Shown piece after piece: positions 20,935-32,808 of a stretch of 64,000 nucleotides of DNA (position 1 is the stretch's first letter; every line of letters starts with the position of its first letter). The DNA comes from Coniella vitis (Eukaryota > Ascomycota > Sordariomycetes > Diaporthales > Schizoparmaceae). The position numbers and the translations under genes are program-made. The notes under the pieces are model-generated. The model searched no databases and had not been told where the DNA came from. It saw only the letters and a list, made by a program, of their open reading frames with translations. The stretch spans positions 275,501-339,500 of the forward strand of contig WUJK01000012.1 of assembly GCA_011317545.1 (NCBI GenBank), given 5' to 3'.

Positions 20935-23497
20935 TCAACCACCCACCATGTTGACCAGCCAGTCCACCATCGGATTGCGCACAGTGAACAGCACGGTAAA
21001 CACTCCAAACAGAGTCATAGCCAGCGCCGAGTAAGGCGCCGCGGGGCTGCTTTGCTCATAAAGATGCACCGTGCCCATGGCGGCGGCGTTGATACCAATT
21101 GTCACGCCCGCTGCTACAGCGCGGGGGTCATTCCCGCTGCTTGGGTCGTTGTTGGTATTGCGACCCCTGTGCTCGTCGTTCGATTTGGGGTCGTTGTTGG
21201 GTGATGGGGGTGCATTGACGGTCTGCGGTGCTGCCTCTAGGTCGCGTTCATTGGTACCGTATCTACCGGATCCAGAGCTCAGACGCGAACTGGTCGTGGG
21301 CGAATTTGCCGTTTCGACGGCACCAACTACTGCTGGTGACTCATCGTCGCCAGGGCCTTCGTGTGAACTGGCCGGAATGGGGTTTTGGTGTTCTCGGCTA
21401 CTGCGTGCAGTTGCCACATCGAACATGCCTGATGAATGTGCGGTAGGTGCTCGCTCGGCCTGTTGTTGGGCGCCCGGATGAAGTGGCAGTGGACGTGCTG
21501 CTTTTGTACCGGCTATCCACCTCGCAACAGCACGCCACCGCCGAGCCATGACAGCTTCGAAACCCTCACCGCACACAAAACACCCTGCCACAAGCTGAAA
21601 GCAGATTCCGTTGACAACCACGCCCACAGCATTGACGCCGGCATCCCCACCCAGGCTTTTCATCACAGGCACACCCAATGCTATCGTGACGCTCCGTGCG
21701 GCAAAGCTCAGGTCCGAAGGGGCAGGACGAACCCCGATTCGATGCGCAAGGAGTGGCCAGGCAATGATGTTGAAGAGGGCAGCAAGAGCCGATGTAACGA
21801 GGACAGTGAGACCACCGCGCGAGAATATCTGGTTACGGTACTCAAAAAGCTTAAATCCCCAGGCAACGATACCTGCGTTGAGGACCGACGTTGCTATATC
21901 ACCAGCGCCAATCGGCAGCCTTGAAGCATAAGCCGAAGAAGAAGGCGACGTCTGATTTGAAGAGGCAGATTCTTCGAGGCCGATGATATCTGATGTTGTA
22001 ACATGATGCGCAATCAAGTCTGACAGAGTGTTATTGGTCTTGAAGAGTGCGACAACAAGAGCTGTAGATTTGTGTTCAATGCGTGACTTTACGAGGCCAT
22101 AGCATAACAGCAAGAGTGAAGTCCAGAGAACAGGGTTCAGAGCTGCCGTCAATACTCTGAGTACGCGTCTTGTGTTGTGCATCCGTGTCTGCTGTTGATG
22201 TCGGTCAGACCTTATGGTGAGCTGCTTCAACGTAGTTTGCGTCGCTGTAAACGTAAGCCATACTGTGAAGAGAAAGCCTGTATCTAGCAAGAGATCATTC
22301 TGTCCAAGGAATGACAGTGGGATGCCGGCGAGAAACATCAAAATTGACAGGGTAAGGAAAATATTGTGTTGTAACCACGCCCACCCACCCACAACGCACC
22401 GACGGAGCAGTGTATGTGGTCGCAAGGACGCCCGACTGGCTTGGCTAGTTGACAAGCTCTCAACATCCAGGTTTGCCGGGATATTCTCCTCTGATCTTTC
22501 GTGCGCCTTAGTTCTTTCCCGTTCGTTATAGGCATAGAGTGGTGAAGCGCTCGGATCGCTGGTATATCCGGACCAAGTGCACAGCGTCGAGACATCGCTG
22601 AGGTGTTTCCGAAACCGACCTAAAGATTTCGGCTCGACATCCACCTCGGCCTCTCCATAGCTTTTGTTGGCAGTAGGGTGAGAGATCGCAATGTGCCGTG
22701 CCGATAGACCCAATCGAGTGACATCAGCATTCGCATGCTGCGTATATTCTCTGTATCTGCTCTCTAACCCAACCCTGGGATCCGTGGCAGTGCCATCCCG
22801 AGATCGAGTATCTGTAAAGCAATTGGCGATCCATTGTTGTACATAATACGCGGTCACATACACAAAGATTGCGTTCAGTACGCCTGTAACCACTGCAAAG
22901 TGCAAGACAAGGTTAGACGAGCCGTGGGAGTCTCCGTGTAAAACTTCGTGTTGGATGAGACAAGGAGTGAAAAATGGGCAGTGCCATCAGGGAAAGAACC
23001 GGGACGTACCAAAGGCGGCAGAGAGGAAGCCTACTTGGCGTTTGCCTGCAAAGGTCTCGGTAATGAAATTTAGAAATGGCACCGTGAAGCCAATCGACAT
23101 GTGCTTGTTAAGCACTTCAATCTAGGGGTGCTGTCAGTCACGGCTGGGCAAAGCCTAAAGTGAAAGCAGGGGAGGAAGCTCAACTCACAGAAGGCTTGAG
23201 ATGCTTGTGATATATCCGCTCCAGACCTTCGCCAAGCCTCGATGAGGCTGCTTGCAACACCCACAGGCAGAGCCACACCGAGACCATGGCAACGATCTGA
23301 CCGGGAAAGTTCGAGCCACAAGCCCAAAAGGGCAGCTCAAAGAGGCATATGAGGAGCTGTGCTAGAACGAATAACACTAATGTAAGAAGGGCTCCATAGA
23401 AGCAACAAGCTCGCACGGGGACCGGGCCGGAGCTGTGCTGCAGGTCCCAGCAACCCCGTCGACCAGTGGATGGCGGTTTTCCGCGGAAGAAGGCCAT
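20935..23497 (-). CDS. LrgA-LrgB fusion membrane protein (PLGG1-like)
   Basis: A polytopic membrane protein combining LrgA-like and LrgB-like halves, the architecture of plant plastid glycolate/glycerate transporter PLGG1; bacterial LrgAB is an antiholin-like or pyruvate-transport pair. Three exons, 23497-23189, 23121-23010 and 22892-20935, give 792 residues. The LrgA half has helices such as GALLTLVLFVLAQLLICLF and the conserved-type loop KHMSIGFTVPFLNFITETF. After a hydrophilic linker, the LrgB half has FAARSVTIALGVPVMKSLGG followed by DAGVNAVGVVVNG. A second hydrophilic insert of about 115 residues precedes the last LrgB block, AAGVTIGINAAAMGTVHLYE, and a final helix. The start at MAFFRGKPP is the first in-frame ATG after a stop in that frame, though an unseen upstream exon is possible. 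Substrate and membrane in this fungus are unknown. Confidence 0.8.
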
Positions 23498-26400
23498 GGC
23501 CGGTTGTCGATGGTAGCCTCGTAAGACGCCCCAAGCAAATACTTCTCCAGGGTTTGGGATGTCACTGCGGTGCGGTTATGACTGTCTGTGTTGCAAGTCT
23601 TGAGCGTGGTTAGCGTGGACTTTTCAGCTCCCGTTTGCTGAAGATTGCCAGCAGGGTGAAAATTGATGCAAGATTATTATTGATGGTTGTCCAGGCAGCT
23701 TGTCTGTTGTGAACAGAGACATCCAGGGAAATTTATGAGAAGGAAAGCCAGGCAACACTGGACAAATGACTCAACATAGACATGAACAAGAAGGTAACAG
23801 AATCAACAGAGGGCAACTGAACAAAAAGGCATCAAGGAACTGACTGTCTGATATGAACCGGCAGCAAATGAGGAGAAGAATAGACGGTTCAAATCCAAAA
23901 AAAAAGAAAGAAAAAACCAAGTGTATACAGGGTAACGCTGGCCTAGATGTGGTGATGCCATGCACAGAAGCACCAGCGACGAGCGTGGCATCCCGTCCAG
24001 ATTCCCGTTTGAAGCGGCAACGGTGGCATGCAACCGCAAACCGCAACCCCCACTGCTCTCGAGTCTTTGTGCTGCCATGCAGAGAGACATATGTTGCATT
24101 CCTAGACCGGCATAATCGCCTGGCCATGTTCCAATGTAAACGGTGTGGCGAGGATGAGCAAACGACCCTTGAGGACAAACTGTGAATTTGGATCTGAATT
24201 TGGGCGGGCTAGACCGTCGCACTTCCCCTCCGCCAAATACTTCGGCGATAGTTCTTGAACGGCGCCGTGCCCACGGCAAGTCTTGCGTTGCCTCCACACA
24301 GGGGAAAAGGAGGGTCCTTGCACTTGATAGACGGGTGTGTGCGTGCCCGTCCACCCGTGACGTGAGTCTTGATGCTTCCTAGACATGGATATCAGCAAAC
24401 TCGCCGCGGTGAAAGAACAGATTTGCATGCTCGCGAAAGCTTTTCCTGGCAAGTATCTACTGCGGTCTGGTTCGTCGAAAGCTGTCTTTGGAGGACAAGC
24501 GTGATCAACGAGTTATTGCTCACACTGAGCAGCAATGACAGGAACGCCCGATCAACAGTCGGGATTGCCACAAACCGGTTCGTCATTGACAAGTAATCCG
24601 TAGGTGGGTTGAAGGCATCACCTCCACAATAAATTCACTGTCAAGCCGGCTTCCTAGCAGTCCGTTCCAATACATCAAAACACAAGACTGATCTTGTTCA
24701 AATGTGTGCACAAGGTGTTGAAACCATATTGCCAGGTTAGCGAGCTATCGGCAGAGAAGGCAGCGTGTTTGACGGGCTTTGGAGGAGTTTGAGGCAACTA
24801 GAGCCCGCAAGAGTCAAGTCAGGGGTACTGGCGATCGATTGTGCTCCCCGTCTCTTCGCCAAGCGGCCTCCGCTCCCCCGTCCAGGTCATCTCGATGTTG
24901 TAGATCAAAACCTCGGCAACGAAGGTTAATGGAGCAAGTCCCACGAATCGCCAAGGCTCCAAGAGAGCCAAGTAGCCTCTCGTAAGTAATTCCTGTATCA
25001 GATTGCATTTACCTGAATCCATGGCTCATTGGAATACTCAGTGTCTTCCGGCAAAAGATGAGGCCCCGTGACAGCTGGAAGTTTCTAGTCGCAAGAAACG
25101 AGCCCTGCTTTGGGGGCGTAAACGAATGCGTTGCACCCGCTCTCATGCGGCCATTTAGATATAACAAGCAATGCTGGGATGGTAGCTTGCATAAAATGTC
25201 GAGCCAGAAGACGCCACTCGACTCTGCCTGCAAAAGAATCCGCGTTTGCACCATTTTGAGAGCGGTTTCGATGCAGATTGACGAAGCATGAGGCTAAAGA
25301 TCTAAGCCAAAAGACCAGGAGGGTAAGGTTGTGCGAACGAGACGAAATGCCTGCCTGCCATGCACGGCGCCCTGCATGTTGTGGCACTGCCAAGATCAAC
25401 AGTTTTGGTGCAGCAGGCCTCCAACAGGGCAGCAGAGTCCGGTGTCACTCGTGGAAAGCAACAGCAGCTATCCGTGTCTGCGGTGCGGCTAGAGGCCGGA
25501 GTCAAGCGCGCTATTTGACGGAGAGGCAGTGTGAGGACAGGATAATCCTTTGACGGGCTACTCCTGCTATAAGATGTAGGGTGCTCCGCGAAGGCCGTTC
25601 AAAACTCAAGGAGGGATCTTACGGGAGGATCGACCAAATGTAAGCGAGGGGCAGCAATGGGCTCGCTGCCACCTAGTCATCGGGAATGGTCTGGGAGATT
25701 TGCGACCGGTTTGGAAAAAGAGTTGACCGCCGAGTCAGAACACTTGATGCACCGGCAAAAGCAACAGCAACCCAACTCATCATCACCGTCAGCCGTGACG
25801 CATCTCGAAAGATGAATGTTGAGCCTCGACGTGGCAGCAGACGCAAATTGAATCGGCGCATGATCCCGAGGCGGTGCGACCACGGCGATGGCAGTATAAG
25901 GCTTATCAGATCCGCTGTAAGCCAAGTGACGCTTGTCGACCGGTCAAATAATGTAACGTCTGCTCGAGAAGCAATCTGGAATATCGCTTTGGCGCAGTGA
26001 TTGGCTTGTGGCTTTGTCTCTGCAGCCGGAACCACGACGCTTGCTTTTCGCGACGGCGGCGGAGTGACGGGGCCTCGAGTCTCGGCTCGTTCTGGAACCG
26101 TCGGATCGATCTACAACTGGCGGAGGCGACAGATCGCGTAGGCGCGTTGAGATGATGCCAACTAGAAGTTTAGAGGCAGCAGTATCCGTAATGCGCGTGA
26201 TGTCGAGAGTGGGCCGGTCGGATTAGATGAAAGCTGAAGCTTGGCGAGAAGCTTGAAGCACTCGGTGACTCAGCTGCACTTCAAGCGTTTGGTTTGGTAA
26301 CGCATAGGGCAGGAGCCACTCCCTGTTATGTAGTGGTAGAGAGCTGCCACAGAGGCTTTACTGGTCTCTGCGTGCTGAATCTTGGACGGTTTTAGTGGGT

Positions 26401-26585
26401 AAGGGCCACTGCAAAGCTGCCAGTGGTAGGTGTTAGCACCATCTGAGAATCTCGGCGGCTCCAATTGTACTAGTGGTTTTCCCCCTTCACCTCCAACAGT
26501 CAAACGCGACGTTTCATCGCGAACCTCATCGTCACCATCAAGGACACCTTGACAACACGGCTCGAATGCCGCACATCGCGCAAGA
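23498..26585. other. Gene-poor intergenic region, 3.1 kb
   Basis: I find no supported gene. Small open frames occur on both strands near 23800-24450, 24800-25550 and 25680-26030. They show no domain, no codon bias and no consistent splice structure. The sequence is of average composition without tandem repeats. Confidence 0.5.
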
Positions 26586-28361
26586 ATGTCAGACCCTTCT
26601 TTGATTCAGCATGATTTGGCAAAAGTCATCCGTGAATACAATGTAGCCGTGGACGCAAAGACGCTCAGCACCGCTCTAGACGACGAGGAGCAAGCCAGAT
26701 TGCTATCAGAATGGGTCAAAACACATCTCACTCAGGATACGCTGCTCACCAAGGATGAGCTGAATTCGTAGGTGGCTGCGCTCAAACCTGGTATGCCAAG
26801 GCCCACGGCTGACTGCTATGCAGCTATCACTCCCTTCAGCGCAGTGGAAAGGCCGACAGTCTAGCAGCAACGGCCGACTTGTCCGGTGTTCAAGCCCTCG
26901 GTCCTCGAGAAATTAAAGATGCAATCGACGAGCTCAATCGATCTACCGAAACCATCAACAAGCAGACCGAATCAATCCTGCAGCAGCAAGATGCTCTAGC
27001 ACGGCTACTGACCAGCTCCAACAAGGCTGGGGAAGCGCGATCCCGTCTAGAAGTGTCTCGGTTGCACAGGTGGGAATCGGACCGCAAGGCGCTCGATTCC
27101 TCGGTGGAGCTTCTTTCCCAGGGACTGGACTATCGAATGGCAGAACTTGAGCACGACGGCCAGCGAGCTGATGGAGAAATGACCGCTCTCGTCGATGACC
27201 TGCTGCATGCAGACGACAAGCTCCTGTCCAGCCTCCAGAAACTAGTCCGGGAGCTTGATACGGACGACACAGAAGAGTCTGAGAGCGTGACCAAGCTCCG
27301 AGAAATTTGCGCGCGGCTTATCAAGTACACCGTCGAGTGTCTACGCACCAAGCTTGATCGCATCTTCCTAGAGAGCTTGGAGTCGCACATGGATGTCGAA
27401 GGTACTGACCAAGTTTCGATAGAAGACATCAACGCCCAGCAGGCGGAACTGGAAGAACTGTACACTGAGATCCTGCCTGTGGCGCAAATGTCAGTTGAGC
27501 AACAATGGCTGGAGCCTTCTCTTCGATCTTTGCATGCCAAAAATGTCAACCACGCCCACCGATCTGCTGATGGATTAGCATATGTGAGTATTGTGCAATC
27601 CCAAGCACTTCTGCATAGTACCTTGACCGAACTAACATTTCCAGATCCTGGCCTGCCTCGACTTCCTCCTTGACCGAATCGACCGCACATGCGCCCATGT
27701 CTCCCAATTCAAAGCACATGAAGTCGCTGTTTCAACTCTCATTGCTGCCGCGAAGACAGAGCTGGCAACTGATGTCACTTCTCGTCCAAAACGTCGCAGC
27801 ACGATCAAGTCGCTAGTGTCCCCTGGGTATCGCCCTTCGTCCATGGTAATAGATAGTGTATCTACACCTGGGCCATCCCGTCATACGGCTGCCAATGACA
27901 AGACACGCAGGCAATCCTCCAGTGGTGCCGTCACTGATTCGCCGTTGGATCAGCTATTGAGCGAGCTCGCAATATTCCTCCCCCTGTCAAATGACCAATC
28001 GAGGGGCGTTGCGCAAAGCCACCTAGGCCTCGTCGCAAACGCTCTCGCGGATCGTACACGCAAACTTGCGGAAATCTCTCGGGACGTCCAATTCTCCTTT
28101 GAAAATTCTTCCACGGCCCACCTTCTTGATGCTCGAAGAGCCTTACAGCTCGTCCGCGATTCGGTCTTGGCAGAAAGTCCCCACGTCGAGGTACACCTTG
28201 CTGACCCAGGTATCGAGGGGTCAATTGGCATCATGGCACAGGAGGTGCACAACCTCTACAGCCGATTGGACGGGGTCGAGAAGGAAGCGTCAGTGCTCAC
28301 TAAAGGACGGAATGCCAAGAAAGAGGAGATTCTGAAGCGATGGGGTTGCGGTGGCGCCTGA
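26586..28361 (+). CDS. Coiled-coil protein, possibly augmin HAUS3-like
   Basis: Three exons, 26586-26767, 26824-27583 and 27645-28361, give 552 residues. Both introns have good borders, and the second has an ACTAAC branch site. The short N-terminal part has a helical segment LLSEWVKTHLTQDTLLTKDEL followed by Y-x-x-L, which recalls the N-terminus of HAUS3 augmin subunits. The rest is largely helical and charged, with predicted coiled coil around residues 80-240 (EIKDAIDELNRSTETINKQ and later heptads) and again near the C-terminus (HNLYSRLDGVEKEASVL). A Ser/Thr/Lys-rich loop (RPKRRSTIKSLVSPGYRPSS) lies between and could be a phosphorylated linker. No enzyme motif or membrane segment is seen. 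The augmin link (microtubule branching) is a weak inference; other spindle or tethering coiled-coil proteins are possible. That it is a real gene is well supported by codon use. Confidence 0.7.
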
Positions 28362-29900
28362 ATGTCGAAAAAAAAGAGTGCCTGTAGGCCAGGAAGAGGT
28401 CATTGGGCCGCGCCATTCTCACCGTGAGGGGGTCCACATCTGCTGAACGATGGACGCAAGGTCAAAGGGACTTGGAAGTTACCCTGATGCTCGAATCGCC
28501 TTCCTGACAAGGGGATGTCGAGCTGGATCTTGTTCTTACAGCAACTTGCCTACACCATATCGAGACCCGGCCAACTTCGTCATGCATAGATCACCGTCGC
28601 TTCTCTCAAGATCTGAAGGGCAGGCTAGAGTCGAAACACAAACACTGTCTTACGGGGCTTCTTGTCATACCTATTATGGCTCGGTTGATCTCGACAATGG
28701 AAACGATGGCCGACTGCGTGCCATATCTGCAGGTCGGTGCTCTGTTGCTGCGCACAATACGCAACAGCATCGATACCAGGTTGTTCTCGTTTTTTCTGGA
28801 TTGGTCAGCCTCTTTCGACTGTGTGTAACCTTTTCGGCCAAAGCAACGTAGAATCTGGTCTGGACGCGTGGCTAGCTGCGAAGTTTCGGAGCACAAAAGA
28901 ATCTCCAAGCATCCCACTGGGCCATGCATACTGTATTGCCTCGGGAGCTTCGGAATTATCGGCGCTGCTTTGCATAGGTACGTGGAGAGAAGAAGCAAAG
29001 CCCAAGGACAACTATCTATACGTCCCAACAACACGCAGCAGAGATGTCGTGCACATCTGGAGAAAGCCACTCCAAATAATGAGCGGCTAAACCTCATGTA
29101 TGCAGGCCAAACATTAAACGGTTCTGGGTGGTCTGATCAGAATCTAGCAAGCGGCAGTCGCTTAATGTGTGGAGTTGACTGACGTCTTTGAGCTGCAATA
29201 TACTCGATGAATCCCGGCCAAGAATCGAAGTTCTCGTTTCTCGGACGGAAAATATGCGGAACCAACCAGCTGGCAGTGGGTAGCCGGAGGTTTCCCAACC
29301 TTGCTTTGGGCAGCCTAATTCCCACAATAATAAATCCACGACGTCGAAGCTTGCCAGCTTGGCAGCTTGCTTCAGAGTCCCCGCCCGCCCCCAGAATCAT
29401 CTGAACGGAGCGAGTAGGAGAATCCCCACAAACTGTACAGAAATCTGGGGATAAAGAGCTGATCCGGGGTTGCATGGCTTGGATTGTGGAGCCATCCAGA
29501 CCCAGCACTCCGGTGACGGGCCGATTCCATTACGTCCGACTCGAGTAGACGGACACCCGGTAATATGTTTTGCCCTCTGTTTACCCCATGGCAAGCTTGG
29601 AGAATATCCTCAGCTCCGAAGAACGCAATGTCATCATCCTTGAAGCGCTGGGTCCACTGCTAGCGGGGCGTCGAATTCGCAGTACTGCAGGACGATGCGG
29701 TCAAAGGAAAAAGAGAAAGAAAAAGTTGCAAGAGCTCGATGGGTGAGACCACATTATAGCACGACTACAAAAGCCCAGAGACTGCTGCTGGGCTATGTTT
29801 CTTCTGCAGGCTGGCTTATCGCATCCGGCCCAGCGTCTTCTGTTTCTTGGACGACTTTGACAATCTCTGTCGGCATAAGTATCACAATCGAGCCACCAAG
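28362..29900. other. Intergenic, no gene seen
   Basis: About 1.5 kb before the carboxylesterase. Open frames on both strands near 28600-29500 lack domains and codon bias. A TTATAG element near 29755, roughly 145 nt before the esterase ATG, could serve its promoter. Confidence 0.5.
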
Positions 29901-31774
29901 ATGCCGTCTCTGCAGTCCTGGAGCCGTGTCGTGCTCGGCATCAACATAGCCGCAGCGTTTGCTCTCCCTCGTAACGTGACTGTCGACGCACCGACGGTGA
30001 GCCTCAAGAATGGCTCCTACTATGGCGTCCACTCGTCCAAGTATGATCAAGACTACTTTTTGGGCATGCAATTCGCCCAGGCGCCCGTCGGAGACCTGCG
30101 TCTTCGTCAGCCTCGATCCTTGAACACCACATGGACCGGCCTCCAGAACGCAACAGTATACCAGCCCGAGTGCATCGGATATGGTTCCGACCAGTGGGTG
30201 TTGGGCAACCACGTTTCTGAGGACTGTCTCTCGGTCAATGTCGTGCGTCCAGCAGGAGTTGACCCATCAGCCAAACTGCCTGTGGCTGTCTTCTTCAACC
30301 CTGGCGGATACTTTGAAGGAGGTAACTCCGACCCACGGTACAATATGAGCTTCATTGTTCAGCAGAGCGTTGAGATGGGAACCCCCTTTATCGCGGTCAG
30401 CCCAAACTACCGCCTGAGTCTGTTTGGCTTCATGTACTCTCAGGAGGTGGTTGACGCAGGCATCACCAACCTGGGAATGCTGGACCAGCGACTGGCGCTC
30501 CACTGGATCCAAGAGAACATTGAGGCATTTGGTGGAGACAGCACCAAGGTGACCATTTGGTAGGTTGCACGATATGTGGCTGCCGGGCTCCAAGAAGACA
30601 ACTTTGCTGACTTTTGCCAGGGGCGAGTCTGCGGGCGGAGGGAGCGTGGGAACGCAGCTGGTGGCCTACGGAGGTCGCGATGACAAACTTTTCCGGGGCG
30701 CCATCAGCGAAAGCGGCTTCCCCTCGGGCCTCGCGAACTATCCTACGATTGATGAATGGCAGCCAATCTACAACTACGTCGTTGAGGCGACAAATTGCAC
30801 GGAGGCGCCAGACACGCTCGCCTGTCTGCGAACGATTCCCTCGGACGATCTGTCGGCCGTCTTTAACAGCACCTTCAACGGATCCATCATTGGCAGCGCC
30901 TCCAACTTTGGCCCCCAAATTGACGGCGACTTTATGATTGCATCCGGCTCCGAGCAGCTCAAAACGGGGCAGTTCGTCAAGGTTCCTTACCTCCTGGGCA
31001 GCAACTTTGATGAGGGAGCGTCCTTTGCCACCGAGGGTATCAACACGACCGCTGACTTCGTTGCCGACATTCTCGCTACCACCCCCAACATGGACAGCGC
31101 AACGCTCAACACCCTCCTCGCGCTGTACCCGGATATCCCTGAAATCGGCATCCCCGCCACCCTGCACGGGCGGCCGTCACCTGCGTCCGGCTACGGAGCC
31201 CAGTGGAAGCGCGTGGCCGCGTACACGGGCGACCGCAAGATGCACGCCGGACGACGACTGGCGTCGCAGTCGTGGGCCAAGAACAATGTCACGGCGTATG
31301 CGTACCACTTCAACGTGCTGGTGAATGGCGCGACAGCCGAGGAGGGCGCGGGCCACTTCCGGGAGGTTGCGTTTGTGTTTGATGACACGACGGGGCTGGG
31401 CTACAACAACTCGGAGTCTGTTGACCCATTTGCCAATGAGCCTGACACATTTGAGCAGCTGGCCAAGATGATGTCGCGGATGTGGGTGAGCTTCATTGTG
31501 CACCAGGACCCAAACCAGGCTCAAGGTATGTCTCCTTCTTCTTCTTGTTGTCGTCGTCTGCTTCGTTTCTTTGTCTTCTTTTTGCACAGTTATTTGGCTG
31601 ACGGTGATGGGTACAGTCACCAACGTTACATGGCCACGATACACAACCAACGACCCACACAACCTCGTCTTCGATGTCAATGTGACGGCCCTGGCTTACA
31701 CGGAGCCCGATACGTTCCGGGCCGAGGGCATCAACTATATTATCGACAACATCTGGTCTGTCTTTGAACAATAG
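29901..31774 (+). CDS. Secreted type-B carboxylesterase/lipase
   Basis: Extracellular alpha/beta-hydrolase of the carboxylesterase type B (cholinesterase/COesterase) family, hydrolysing carboxylic esters or lipids. Three exons, 29901-30559, 30621-31525 and 31617-31774, give 573 residues. The start at MPSLQSW gives a signal peptide (hydrophobic to about residue 20, ending AAAFALP). Family blocks seen: FLGMQFAQAPVGDLRLRQP, SEDCLSVNVVRP, VFFNPGGYFEGG (oxyanion region), NYRLSLFGF and LDQRLALHWIQENIEAFGGD. The nucleophile Ser223 is in GESAGGGSV, split by intron 1 at the preceding Trp codon. A GSNFDEGASF motif carries the probable acid, and GHFREVAFVFDD the probable His. Many N-x-S/T sites fit secretion. 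Exon 2 ends at Q; a nearer AG for intron 2 exists but breaks the frame. It lies in the same direction as the next hydrolase. Confidence 0.9.
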
Positions 31775-32808
31775 CGGTAATCTCTAGTGAGACAACGTAA
31801 TGAATGCCAATAATCTAATCACCAATACTGCTTGTCTTTGCATGCTTCTCACCCTTTTCTCTCTCCATCATCCCCCTTTGTATTGTTTCGAGGCCGACAA
31901 TCGCATCATGTTATGCATGTCAGAAGGCCATATACCCCGTGTCCGCTAGATGCTAATGAACCAACTTGCTCCCCAACTCTCAACCATGAGCAACACGTGC
32001 TCACAGAAAACGTGCGAGGGTTGGTACCCCGATGGCCTTGACTAGGACAAAGCTCGCGACAATCAAGTAGCACCACAGCTCGTGCAAACCTTTCGGTTCG
32101 TTTCTAGACCGCAGGCCGCGTGAACGAGAGAGACATGGTCAGGTCCTGAGTGATATAGCACGCCGCAACCAGGTTTGTCTCCATATCTTGCCCTGAATAT
32201 TTTGCGGGCAGGCGTACAGATATGATTAACAAGGCTCAGCCATTGGACTGGTTTCACAACCGTGCGTCTCGAGTTCGACTTTGATCCTTTGGAATTTCTA
32301 GTGCGCTCCTTTTCCGGCTTCTTCAAATTGCTTCCACTGTCATTTTCTGGGCCATTTTGTTGCTTGTAAGCCCGTGAGGTTCATCAATGATCACCCGAAA
32401 TTGACCCAGGCGGAGATCTGGATAATGATAAGGCGGCGTCGGCGAAATAAGCGGGCGGATTTCGCACACCGTTGGTTCCCGCGTTCCACCACCTCATGTC
32501 AGACCGCTGGCTGTATGCCGACCAGCCGTTCATACCAGGTATGAGAGGCGCGTTTCCGACAGCCTATCGAATGGTCATCAGCGTGGGCTAATAATGTGTA
32601 AGTGGGTCTGGTGCGTGGAAGGGGTGATGATCCTACAGAAAATACCGGCACTCCACTTCAGATGTGCTTCAAGACTATAAATTGGCCTACATGGCAGAGA
32701 ACTAGGGACTGATTTCCTGCCTCACTTTTAACGCAAAAGCGAGCAGACGAATCCCTCTTGTCGCCCTCAGAGCTTCCCTTTGCAGTCCACCATCCTAAAT
32801 CCGGCACA
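31775..32808. other. Intergenic, promoter of the S15 hydrolase
   Basis: No gene seen. The last 200 nt contain a clear TATA element, listed separately. Confidence 0.55.
32676..32682 (+). promoter_or_regulatory. TATA box candidate for S15 hydrolase
   Basis: TATAAAT, 127 nt before the ATG at 32809. The spacing fits a fungal TATA promoter with a short 5' leader. Confidence 0.45.

Noticed and set aside
24200..26035. Several 60-120-codon frames on both strands
   Set aside because: No domain, no consistent splice partners and no codon bias; treated as chance.
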